Source of the DNA: Armatimonadota bacterium
Lineage (GTDB): Bacteria; Armatimonadota; Fimbriimonadia; Fimbriimonadales; Fimbriimonadaceae
Length of the DNA: 64,000 bases
Direction: 5' to 3'
NCBI GenBank assembly: GCA_027451905.1
Contig: DAIDHV010000004.1
Location: 124,001-188,000 of the forward strand
In this document: piece by piece, positions 17,795 to 26,182 of the stretch
How positions within the stretch are numbered: position 1 is the stretch's first letter
How the letters are laid out: every line of letters starts with the position of its first letter
Made by a program: the position numbers and the translations under genes
Notes under the pieces: model-generated
Told to the model about the DNA's origin: nothing
Seen by the model: only the letters and a program-made list of their open reading frames with translations
Databases searched by the model: none

Positions 17795-19348
17795 TTGAAG
17801 AGACTTCCGTTTGATTCACTAGCTATCAATTGCGTTGTTGAAGAACTGCAAACTTGGATTGGTTCCAAAATAGAAAGAGTTGTTGCTGTATCGGCTGAAT
17901 CGATTGCGATCCACCTTTATGGGGGGCCGAACCTTGGCGCGAAGTGGCTGGTTGTTAATTGGAACTCCCAATTTGGGAGATTTCATTTAGCGGATAGGGC
18001 CGTTCGTACCGAGGGCGTGAGCCTCAACAACATCGTCGAACTGCTGAGGGCAAGAGCCAAAGGGGGAAGGTTGTGGCAAATCGAGCAAATCCACGGCGAT
18101 CGGGTGGTGAAAATAGAAATCCAATCCCCGGTTGAAACCCTTAGCCTCTACTACGAGCTGGTGGGAAGAATGACAAACCTAGTGGTGGTTGATTCTAGCC
18201 AACGGGTTTTAGCGTGTGCGCGAGTTGTGACTCCCCTGCAGGGATCCCGGCCCGTCTCTCCTCATCACAAATACGTACCCATTTCACCGTCCGTGCCGCC
18301 AGGGCAGTTGAACCTGAGTCCGTTTTGCAAGGTTCAAATGGAGGCGTCCACGGAGTTTGCAAAGGCAGTTCTCAGCAAGCAGTGGCGCCCAGTTGCTTAC
18401 CCAGGATTAGGTTGCTACCCTCTTGCGGTTCCAACTATTTGCATGAGCCCCGTAACTTACCCATCGTTCAGTAGCGCCCTAGAAGAAAGCGGTTCTGTTG
18501 CGGAATTGGCCTCAGTGTTTTCGTCTCTGCAGAAAGAGCTACTAGCGATTTTAAGAAAAAGGATCGGTTCTCTTGATCATTCTTGTGATCAACTGCGCGC
18601 AACGGTTGCGCTGGGAGGCAGGGCCAGAAAGCTGCAAGAATGGGGAAACTTGATTTTGGCCCAACCCAATGTCCAGGAATCGGGCGTCCAATCGCTTCCT
18701 ATTTTTTCGGAATCGGGGCAAGAAGAATGGATTTCATTGAATCCAGAACTAACACTTTTGGAAAACGCCAAGGCTTACTTTGATCGTGCCAAGCGGGCTT
18801 TGGCACGGATGCCCATTGTCACATCGCAGCTGGCAATTTTAGAAGAGCGGCAGCGCCAAATGAGTAGGTGGATGCAACAGGTTGAAGATGCCGCATCAGT
18901 TGCGGACTTGGATCGGATCAAGTCTCAACTGATCCTGACTAAAGTGCCAAGCTTAGTCGGTGGCGAAACTGCTCGGTCAGCAACTGGCAAGCACAAGGTT
19001 CGGGAATACTCTGGACCTCACGGAGAAACAATCTACGTTGGAGAAAATGCAGAGGCCAATGATTTCTTGGTCACTCAACTTGGAAAGCCCAACGATTGGT
19101 GGCTTCATGTTCGGGGAGGGGTCTCTGCTCACGTTCTTATCAAAACCAACAATCAGCCCGAGAAAACTGATAGATCCACCCTGATCTATGCAGCAGAGCT
19201 TTCCGCAAGGAACTCCCCCAGCAAGCATTCGCGGCTAGTTTCGGTTGATTTCACTCTCAAAAAGTATGTTCGTCGCCCTAAAGGCGCCAAACCGGGACAA
19301 GTGATTTACACCCACGAAAAAACGATTTCGGTTGAGCTAAAGCCTTAG
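17795..19348 (+). CDS. NFACT-family RqcH-like ribosome quality control protein
   Basis: 517 residues starting at TTG with an AGGGA Shine-Dalgarno about 6 nt upstream (the first ATG would truncate the N-domain). The N-terminal NFACT-N domain begins with LPFDSLAINCVVEELQ. A coiled-coil middle follows (about 290-390), and the C-terminal NFACT-R/DUF814 domain contains NDWWLHVRGGVSAHVLIKTN and the tail KYVRRPKGAKPGQVIYTHEK. RqcH binds split 50S subunits and directs alanine tailing of stalled nascent chains. It is shorter than the 560-580 residues usual in Firmicutes. Its stop overlaps the tail of the facing GlnD-like gene by 4 bp. Confidence 0.88.
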   Translation: MKRLPFDSLAINCVVEELQTWIGSKIERVVAVSAESIAIHLYGGPNLGAKWLVVNWNSQFGRFHLADRAVRTEGVSLNNIVELLRARAKGGRLWQIEQIHGDRVVKIEIQSPVETLSLYYELVGRMTNLVVVDSSQRVLACARVVTPLQGSRPVSPHHKYVPISPSVPPGQLNLSPFCKVQMEASTEFAKAVLSKQWRPVAYPGLGCYPLAVPTICMSPVTYPSFSSALEESGSVAELASVFSSLQKELLAILRKRIGSLDHSCDQLRATVALGGRARKLQEWGNLILAQPNVQESGVQSLPIFSESGQEEWISLNPELTLLENAKAYFDRAKRALARMPIVTSQLAILEERQRQMSRWMQQVEDAASVADLDRIKSQLILTKVPSLVGGETARSATGKHKVREYSGPHGETIYVGENAEANDFLVTQLGKPNDWWLHVRGGVSAHVLIKTNNQPEKTDRSTLIYAAELSARNSPSKHSRLVSVDFTLKKYVRRPKGAKPGQVIYTHEKTISVELKP

Positions 19349-21747
19349 GTTTCGTTGGGTTTGGAGAACAGTTCCGTAATTGCGGATTCAATGTTAGCGC
19401 TTTCCTGGTTCGATTCTAAATAGAAGGCAGCGGCGGCAGTGCCGGCCCATTGGCCAACTCTAGCCCCCACAATATTCACACCCCGATCTGATAGCAGTCT
19501 AGAAAGCCTAAATGGCATTCCTTTGCCTCTTGGGCAATGGCATTCAAGGATGGCAGGAGGGCCGGGAAGAAATTTGAATCGAAGCACATTTTGCCTTCGA
19601 TGAGGGTCTTTGTCTCGCTTCATCAAGATTTCGTCGACTTTGTCCTTTTGATCGAGGACATTTTTCAGGCAAATCGAGACCTGCCTCAGGGTTCCAGTTG
19701 GTACTGGCTTGGCGCCAAAGGAAATGGCAAAAATATCAAGCGCGATCGGCGGGGTAGATTGGGTTGTAAACGCCTTGATGGAATCAATATTGAGGTCGAA
19801 CGCGTAAAAAACACCCAAGATTTCGCTGAGGAGTCCGGGCCGATCCTGGCAAGCAATCGTAACTTCGGTTGAATTAATTTCGGGCATGTGGACAAAATCC
19901 AAACTAGCCGATTCTTCCGTCGCTTGGCGGAACATGGCAACATGTTTTTGAACATCGGTGGAGGCTGTCCCGGTGAGGTATTGGGCCGGCAAGATTTGCA
20001 GCAAGGATTCAATCTCATCGGGATCTCGGTTGGATTTTGCAATCCTTTGGATCAGGCTTTTTCGGGCAAGTGGGTTATCGGGAAGAGCCGGCGAATCTCC
20101 TTCTAAAGCCTCATAGGTTCTGCTGACCAATTCCTTGAGAGAGGCCTCTTGTCCGGGTGTAAAGGAGCCTGGACCAACTGCACAAATATCAGCCCACGTG
20201 AGCAGCGCAAGCATATGGAGCTTTTCTTGGTTCTGAACGATGCCCGCAAACTCAATAATAGTTGAGGGGTTTTCAATGTCTCTTAGCCTCAAAAACAGAG
20301 ACATCGTTAAGTGCTCTCGAACAAGCCACACCACAATATGAGACGCGCTTTCATCAAGCCCAAGTCGGTTGCAGACGGCTTCTGCGATTTTTGCGCCTTC
20401 TTCACTGTGTCCGACCCCTGTTTTCATGGATTGTAGCTTGCCAACATCATGAAGAAGGGCAGCCAAATAGAGTGCGGCCCGCCTTGCAACGCCTTCGTAC
20501 AGCTCTCCAAAAAATGGCAAAGAACTGGCCTGATCCAATTGGCGCACGACCCTCAAAGTGTGTTCAAAGACGCTGTAGACATGGGAACTGTCGCCAGGCA
20601 AGAGGGTCCGGCACGCGGTTAGTTCGGGAAGGAGACCGTCTAAGATGCCGCACCGGTCAAAGTTGCGGATTGTCATCTCCCCTTGAGAGATCCCAAACAT
20701 CGCCGCCGGCCCATTCACGGAACTTGAAAACCGGGCAGGGAAGTTTGTGACGGCGATACCTAACTGGGTTGCAATTGCAATTCCAACCGCTGCGTCGCCA
20801 GGGTCAGAGTCAGGCAGAATACGGGCTTCGCCGCGAATCGTTTCTACTGAGGTGCTTAAGCTAAACCGAGACTCTAAAAGCTTCTCGTTGATTAAAGAAA
20901 ATTGCTCATTTCCTTCGAGAAGTGCGCCAAGCAACTCTTGCTGCAAAAGGTCTTGATCCAGATTCCAACGCTCGGCAATTTCTCCGGCTCTCTGGCGGGT
21001 CAACAAATCGTTTTTTCTTCCTGCCTCAATGTGGAGGAGGTTTCGAATCCTGATAAGGGTTTCATAGGCGTGCCCGCCTCTGAGGGGGCGTTCCCCAATT
21101 GCGGAGCGAACCCAGTTGGCGCACTGAAACGATCTCAGACCGCCAGCCCCTTCTTTAAGATGAGGCTCAACAACCAAAGGTGTATCGTTTGTCCTTGTTT
21201 CTGCTAGCTTTCGCTCAGAAATTTTTGCAAGCACAAATTCTCCGGTTGGCAAATCCCGCCAAAAGGCGTCCATAAGGGCGGTAAAGACCGTATTAGAACC
21301 AGCGACTAATCTTGCATCAAGGAGGCCAGTCCTTGTTGTTGGATCAAGGCCAGGGGTATCCGCTATCAGTCGGTAGGCGTATCCCAGTTCGTACCGCAGG
21401 GGTCCTCCTAAAGACTGATGTAGGGCCCGAAAAAGCGATCTCAAGGCTTCATCCAGGTAGGGAGAGTCTTCTTCGAGGGGCACTACCGTTAAATCGATGT
21501 CCGAATAAGGTGCCAGTTCGCTTCTGCCGTAACCACCTACCGCAATCACTGCAATTTTGGGGGTCTGAGGCAGTGCCCGCCTCAGCTTTGCATACAGTAA
21601 CTGGATCAAATGATCAACCAGTTGGGTGTGTTCATGGCACCAATCAAGCCCAAATTGATCGTAGCTAGTTGACTGCATCAAGGAAGTTCTTCTTGCGATG
21701 ATGTCATCAAGCTGGGACTGGATATCTTCTTCGACGAGGCTTATCAT
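19345..21747 (-). CDS. glnD: GlnD-like [protein-PII] uridylyltransferase/uridylyl-removing enzyme
   Basis: 800 residues with the full GlnD order: nucleotidyltransferase (GGYGRSELAPYSDIDLTVV, about 70-90), GlnE-like linker, HD domain (ALLHDVGKLQSMKTGVGHS, about 435-455) and two C-terminal ACT domains (ACQDRPGLLSEILGVFYAF and a second near 730-790). GlnD uridylylates PII in response to low glutamine and reverses this when glutamine is high. No PII, amtB or glnA lies nearby. Its ATG overlaps the stop of the preceding membrane-protein gene (ATGA), so translation is coupled within an ECF sigma-factor operon, which is unusual. Confidence 0.9.
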   Translation of the reverse strand: MISLVEEDIQSQLDDIIARRTSLMQSTSYDQFGLDWCHEHTQLVDHLIQLLYAKLRRALPQTPKIAVIAVGGYGRSELAPYSDIDLTVVPLEEDSPYLDEALRSLFRALHQSLGGPLRYELGYAYRLIADTPGLDPTTRTGLLDARLVAGSNTVFTALMDAFWRDLPTGEFVLAKISERKLAETRTNDTPLVVEPHLKEGAGGLRSFQCANWVRSAIGERPLRGGHAYETLIRIRNLLHIEAGRKNDLLTRQRAGEIAERWNLDQDLLQQELLGALLEGNEQFSLINEKLLESRFSLSTSVETIRGEARILPDSDPGDAAVGIAIATQLGIAVTNFPARFSSSVNGPAAMFGISQGEMTIRNFDRCGILDGLLPELTACRTLLPGDSSHVYSVFEHTLRVVRQLDQASSLPFFGELYEGVARRAALYLAALLHDVGKLQSMKTGVGHSEEGAKIAEAVCNRLGLDESASHIVVWLVREHLTMSLFLRLRDIENPSTIIEFAGIVQNQEKLHMLALLTWADICAVGPGSFTPGQEASLKELVSRTYEALEGDSPALPDNPLARKSLIQRIAKSNRDPDEIESLLQILPAQYLTGTASTDVQKHVAMFRQATEESASLDFVHMPEINSTEVTIACQDRPGLLSEILGVFYAFDLNIDSIKAFTTQSTPPIALDIFAISFGAKPVPTGTLRQVSICLKNVLDQKDKVDEILMKRDKDPHRRQNVLRFKFLPGPPAILECHCPRGKGMPFRLSRLLSDRGVNIVGARVGQWAGTAAAAFYLESNQESANIESAITELFSKPNET

Positions 21748-23318
21748 TTGATCAGATAGTAAAGTGGTTCGTTTGCAACCATATTATGCAGATTCGTCCT
21801 AACATGATTGTTTTCGTAGGCGCAAATCGGAGTTAAAATGACAGTTGCAATCAGCAAAGTCCACAGGGAGGATGCCGCAACAAGGGCAGCACCTTTGGTG
21901 AAGACGTAATAAGTTGGAATCCTTTGCGCAAAAGCCCACAGGCATGCGCTTACCAAAAGGGCAGCTAGGATCAGAGCGTAGGCTCCGGAAACAAGATACA
22001 CGGGAGCAATCGGACTGATGTGGAGCAATGCAAGGCCAGGCTTCGAGTTTAAAACGAAGAATGCTGAAGAGATGCACGCCCAGATGATGCCAAAGGTCAC
22101 CATTGTGTATCGAAAGAGGGGGCCAAGGTCTGCAGGCTTTTGTTTGCGATCATTTCGAGGGCTCTCGACGGCAAAAACCGCTGCTGTCATCAGGGTTAGC
22201 GCGGCACTTAACGGGACTAGAATGGCGGCAACCGCCGCCAAGATCAAAAGAAAAGCACCAATCCTTAATTTTCGATTGACCTCCGACTGACGATGGGGCA
22301 AGCTGAAGATGAGGGCTAGAAGCCCAAGGATAACCACAGTTGGAATGGCGGCCAGCATTGCGCCTGGGAGGCATGAGGAAACCGCAGCTGTTTTACTAAG
22401 GCGATCTTGCTCGGCAGCAATATCGGTTGAAGACGTTAATGCCGCTTCCGCGTCGTTTTCTCGATACATCCGGTCCACCGATAGGATATTGAGTGGGAAT
22501 TGATGCCGAATCGCGTCTGCAAATTGCAGCCTAGCAACCAGCATCGCATGGTAACCAGGGGGAACCACCGCATTGGGGGGCAGCAAAATGAGGCTGCACA
22601 GATTGATCCCCGTCTCCATTGCCCGAATGCTTTTGGCATGCTTTCGCATTTGGTAACCGTTCAGCAACGTGTTAAACCGGAACGCGGTTTGGGTATTTGG
22701 CTTTTGGTAGACCTTCTGCCAAAGTTTGATCGCGTTTTGGTTGATAAATTGGAATGCGGCTGGTGACCTTAATTGCAAGAGCTCGGCATAGACATAAGAA
22801 GGAACGTTGTCTTTTTGGGGAAACTGAGACAGCAAGTAAGTTGCCTGAAAATCTTGCCATGTGCTTGCATCGGCGCCAGATTGCCAGTCCTGCAGGGCAT
22901 CCTCGTTTTTGCCAAGTTCGACTTCAAATCCGGCTGCCATTTGGGGCCAAAAACCGTTGTCGGGTTGTTCTTGCTGGCCCATCTTTGCGATCTGAAGCCC
23001 GATTTTGGAAAATGGCTTGGCACTTCGATTGTCATGCATTGCTTCACGAGCGGCAATTCTCAGACCCGTTGCTCTGGACACCAAACTGTTTTGTTTGAGG
23101 CGAATAATCCCCTCTGATGCCATCTTGATGTGGGCTACTTGATGGTCCCAAGCCGATTCTGTCCAAGCTTCAAAAAAGAGTGGACGAGAAGACGGCATCA
23201 AGAGGTCAACAAAAATGGCTGCGCACAGAAAACTGAGGCCAAAAACGGCCCAGCGAGAAACACCGGACAGGTGAAAGTTGCCGATTAACAGGCGGCGCCA
23301 TTGAATTGCGCCCTTCAT
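21744..23318 (-). CDS. polytopic membrane protein with large extracytoplasmic helical domain, unknown function
   Basis: 524 residues that I do not recognise. After one N-terminal membrane helix (VFGLSFLCAAIFVDLLM), residues about 55-300 are soluble and helical with a TPR-like look (QIAKMGQQEQPDNGFWPQMA, then NEDALQDWQSGADAS). At least five hydrophobic helices follow from about 310 (AIPTVVILGLLALIFSLP, IGAFLLILAAVAAILVPLSA, YLVSGAYALILAALLVSA, ASSLWTLLIATVILTPICA). It lies 25 bp after the anti-sigma gene and overlaps glnD by 4 bp. A role in sensing for the sigma/anti-sigma pair is possible but only inferred. Confidence 0.7.
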   Translation of the reverse strand: MKGAIQWRRLLIGNFHLSGVSRWAVFGLSFLCAAIFVDLLMPSSRPLFFEAWTESAWDHQVAHIKMASEGIIRLKQNSLVSRATGLRIAAREAMHDNRSAKPFSKIGLQIAKMGQQEQPDNGFWPQMAAGFEVELGKNEDALQDWQSGADASTWQDFQATYLLSQFPQKDNVPSYVYAELLQLRSPAAFQFINQNAIKLWQKVYQKPNTQTAFRFNTLLNGYQMRKHAKSIRAMETGINLCSLILLPPNAVVPPGYHAMLVARLQFADAIRHQFPLNILSVDRMYRENDAEAALTSSTDIAAEQDRLSKTAAVSSCLPGAMLAAIPTVVILGLLALIFSLPHRQSEVNRKLRIGAFLLILAAVAAILVPLSAALTLMTAAVFAVESPRNDRKQKPADLGPLFRYTMVTFGIIWACISSAFFVLNSKPGLALLHISPIAPVYLVSGAYALILAALLVSACLWAFAQRIPTYYVFTKGAALVAASSLWTLLIATVILTPICAYENNHVRTNLHNMVANEPLYYLIK

Positions 23319-23343
23319 AGTGTAATTTTGCGTAGGTTGTTGT

Positions 23344-23781
23344 TTACCGATTGTATTCTCTGACGGTAGACAACGACCTCATGATTCCACTGGTATTATT
23401 TCGAGCTTCTTGGCCTCGGTAAAAGATGGGTTTGAAGCTTGCTGAACCAGAAACCAGCTGCATGGCGGCAAAGGCGGCTAAGGACGCAATCGCAGCTCCA
23501 AGGCCAGCTGGCCACCAGTAACCCCATGAGTCTCGCTTTTTCTGGACTCGCAGGTTTCGCACGACGGTTTCTTCGAAATTCGCAGAAATCTCAGTGGCAT
23601 CTACCGTGCAGGCAGATCCCCGAAGAAGATCAAGGCCGATGACTTGGGCTCGGTAAGCCATTCTGCAAGCCTGGCAAGACTTTTCATGATTGGCAACAAA
23701 ATCAGACTGAGACTCTGAGAGTTCTTCAGGCGCCCAGTCCACGGTAATAGATTCGAATTTTCGGCAGTCACTTGGCTTCAT
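23344..23781 (-). CDS. membrane-anchored anti-sigma factor with ZAS-type motif
   Basis: 145 residues. The N-terminal cytosolic part holds HEKSCQACRM, the HxxxCxxC zinc-binding motif of anti-sigma factors; one membrane helix follows (PAGLGAAIASLAAFAAMQLV, about 91-110), then a short outer tail. Its ATG overlaps the stop of the ECF sigma gene (23778-23781), the usual arrangement for a cognate pair held at the membrane until a signal releases the sigma factor. Confidence 0.82.
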   Translation of the reverse strand: MKPSDCRKFESITVDWAPEELSESQSDFVANHEKSCQACRMAYRAQVIGLDLLRGSACTVDATEISANFEETVVRNLRVQKKRDSWGYWWPAGLGAAIASLAAFAAMQLVSGSASFKPIFYRGQEARNNTSGIMRSLSTVREYNR

Positions 23782-24335
23782 AGCTGGCCCATTTCTCCTA
23801 AATATATCGTTCGGAATCGAAGTCGAGCAGAATGAAGTCGAGATCGAACCGTGCCCACTGGGACAGCCATGACTTCTGCGATTTCTTCGTAGCTCAATTG
23901 ATCCATTTCTCTTAAGACAAGGGTTGTCCTAAGGTCGTACGGCAAAAGCTCCAGCAACCGGTCAATCACTAATCGTGTGTCCACCGAATTGCTTTGATGA
24001 GGAACGGAAGGATCAAGCTCCGCCACTTCGGGCCGCTTTGATCTCAGCCGATCCATACAAAGCCGCACGCAAATCCTGTAGAGGAATCCGGGAAAGGCTC
24101 GATCGTCTCTTAACTTGTGAATGGTGCGGAACGCCTTAAGGAACGCTTCTTGGCTAACATCTTCTGCTTCGTATCGGTCTCTCAGCAGGTTGGTTGCGGT
24201 TCGGATTAATCGTAGCCGGTGCCGTTCGATAAGGGCACGAATTGCATATTCGTCCCCACGCTTCACCCTCTCAACCAGCTGACGCTCAATCGCGCTGATT
24301 TCAGAGGTAACGGCGGTGCTCACAAATTCGGACAT
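23778..24335 (-). CDS. ECF-type RNA polymerase sigma factor
   Basis: 185 residues with region 2 (YEAEDVSQEAFLKAFRTIHK) and region 4 (LPYDLRTTLVLREMDQLSYEEIAEVMAVPVGTVRSRLHSA, split here by the usual HTH). It directs RNA polymerase to stress or envelope promoters. It heads a four-gene unit: sigma, anti-sigma, membrane protein, GlnD-like. TATACT on the minus strand (24344-24349) is 8 nt before the ATG, suggesting a leaderless housekeeping promoter rather than strict autoregulation. Confidence 0.92.
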   Translation of the reverse strand: MSEFVSTAVTSEISAIERQLVERVKRGDEYAIRALIERHRLRLIRTATNLLRDRYEAEDVSQEAFLKAFRTIHKLRDDRAFPGFLYRICVRLCMDRLRSKRPEVAELDPSVPHQSNSVDTRLVIDRLLELLPYDLRTTLVLREMDQLSYEEIAEVMAVPVGTVRSRLHSARLRFRTIYLGEMGQL

Positions 24336-24525
24336 CTGCTAATAGTATATGACACCTTTGCAACCCCCAAAAGGTTCATAGGCAAAAAGGCTTCTGGTAA
24401 AGATGACGGTTAATTCCGAAAATCAGTCCTTATGATGGCTGGCAAAGGGAAATGATAGGCGGTGTCGATTCGTAATTAGAGCCTGTTTTAAGGGCTGCTA
24501 AGCTTCAAAGCGGTATCCTTGGGCG

Positions 24526-26148
24526 ATGGCGCTTTTTGGGTGGATCATTCGGTCTGCCATCGCCTGTGCTCCGTCGGATCGTCTTCTGAAGGATTCTCAC
24601 AAAAGGGGACAAAGCATTCACCCTGCTAAGGCTGGCCAAACTGCTTCTGAGCCAACTGAGTTAAATGCGATTAGAATTTTAAAAGGAAGACCAGTTTTTT
24701 CGGCGCTGCCGGTGCCAAAGTACGAACTGATTAACGGCGTTATCCTTTACGGCACAACCAGAGTTAGTGCCGAAAAAATCGAACTTTGGCCGGAAAAGCC
24801 ACTTGGTGCCAACCCTTCAAAAGCCTTTCGAGGCAGAGGGGAAGCCTCTGGGAACGTGGTTGTTAAAAATGGCTCGTTTTTGCTACGGTGCTTCAAATTT
24901 ACTTTTAATTGGAATTCAAAGTCTGGGAAGTCACTTCAGCCTAAAATCGTGATTCCAGACCTAAAAGTCGATGCTGATGAAGGGGACTATTCTTCTGGAA
25001 TTTTAACTTTTAAGAATGCATCAGTTGAACAAACCGGACCGTTATCCGCTCTGGGATTGCGGGCTAAAACCCTAGAAATCAAACCCAACGATTATATTTG
25101 GGCCCATCATGGTGGAATCTACAGCGGACACCATCTCATTTTTGGCTTCGATCAACATAGGGTGAGCCTCAAAAGTCAACTAACCGGATTTCACGCACCG
25201 TATCCCAGCTACAGCAGCCAATATGGCTTTGGCTTAACGTTTAACTCTGCCTTTAGAGTTGCCGAAAAGACAAACTTCGATCTTGGACTTGGTTCTGCCC
25301 AGAGAGCATTGCCGTATTACACTCTAGAGTTTAACCACGCCATGGAAGGAGATAGCGGAAGGACGCTATATGCACCCCGAACCGTCTTTGACAACCGGTT
25401 CTCCAATAGTTATTTTGATGATATTGAGTCTGAGACTCCTGCTAATGAGTTTCAGAACAGCGGAGCAACGAGGAATAGATTTGGCATTGGGTCTTTTTGG
25501 AACGAAGAGCCAAGCGACAGGATTACAACTAGCAGTTACTTTGCGCCAATTCAAGTTCAATATGAGGCGGGAAGAGGTTTTGGAAACGCATCCCTGCTTG
25601 CCGATTTTGTGGTGCAAGACATCTCCTTAGTTAGCCAAAAGGCAGCAGTTCGAACAGTGGGACTGCAAACCCTAGATTTGAAGCCGATGAACCTAGCTAG
25701 AAATTTAGAGCTAGTGAACCAATTCAATATGGCGGAATATGTGGGGTCATCCCATTACGGCTGGTTGCGGGCCCTCAGCGGCGCCGCATGGAGTCCCGAT
25801 CCTGTGTTCAGGCTGTCGGTAGGCGTTTATGATAGCTTGACAACGGGCCAACCTCAATTCCCCATGGATCAGCTTTATTCAAGTTCAGGAGGCATGTTAA
25901 GATTCGACGCTCACTTCCATTCAAGAGCAATTTCCGTACTTGCCAAGTATGATTTTGCCAAGAGAGACTGGTACGATACAGAAATTACGTTTTCTCAGGT
26001 TGCTGGCTTGTATGAACCCTATCTTGTTTTTAGAACTTTTCCCTCGACCTTAAAGTTTGGGCTTAAGCTAAGATTTAACTCAATTCTTAGTGGGGTGATG
26101 AAAGGTCAGGCTCAATCTCATGCCAAAAAGACGTCTTACAAATTGTGA
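24526..26148 (+). CDS. divergent LptD/OstA-like outer-membrane protein
   Basis: 540 residues. A short hydrophobic start (GWIIRSAIACA) may be a signal sequence. Residues about 60-190 resemble the OstA/LptA jellyroll (VSAEKIELWPE, then GRGEASGNVVVKNGSFLLRC, then LKVDADEGDYSSGILTFKNA), and the rest alternates aromatic-rich strands like a beta-barrel (QYGFGLTFNSAF, FDLGLGSAQRALPYYTLEF). This is the LptD order, the LPS-inserting channel, but shorter and diverged. TATCCT at 24514-24519 is 6 nt before the ATG. The debranching-enzyme gene follows by 34 bp. Assignment rests on pattern, not strong identity. Confidence 0.55.
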   Translation: MALFGWIIRSAIACAPSDRLLKDSHKRGQSIHPAKAGQTASEPTELNAIRILKGRPVFSALPVPKYELINGVILYGTTRVSAEKIELWPEKPLGANPSKAFRGRGEASGNVVVKNGSFLLRCFKFTFNWNSKSGKSLQPKIVIPDLKVDADEGDYSSGILTFKNASVEQTGPLSALGLRAKTLEIKPNDYIWAHHGGIYSGHHLIFGFDQHRVSLKSQLTGFHAPYPSYSSQYGFGLTFNSAFRVAEKTNFDLGLGSAQRALPYYTLEFNHAMEGDSGRTLYAPRTVFDNRFSNSYFDDIESETPANEFQNSGATRNRFGIGSFWNEEPSDRITTSSYFAPIQVQYEAGRGFGNASLLADFVVQDISLVSQKAAVRTVGLQTLDLKPMNLARNLELVNQFNMAEYVGSSHYGWLRALSGAAWSPDPVFRLSVGVYDSLTTGQPQFPMDQLYSSSGGMLRFDAHFHSRAISVLAKYDFAKRDWYDTEITFSQVAGLYEPYLVFRTFPSTLKFGLKLRFNSILSGVMKGQAQSHAKKTSYKL

Positions 26149-26182
26149 ATAATGAACTTGAAGTGACGACTGCAACCTGCCA

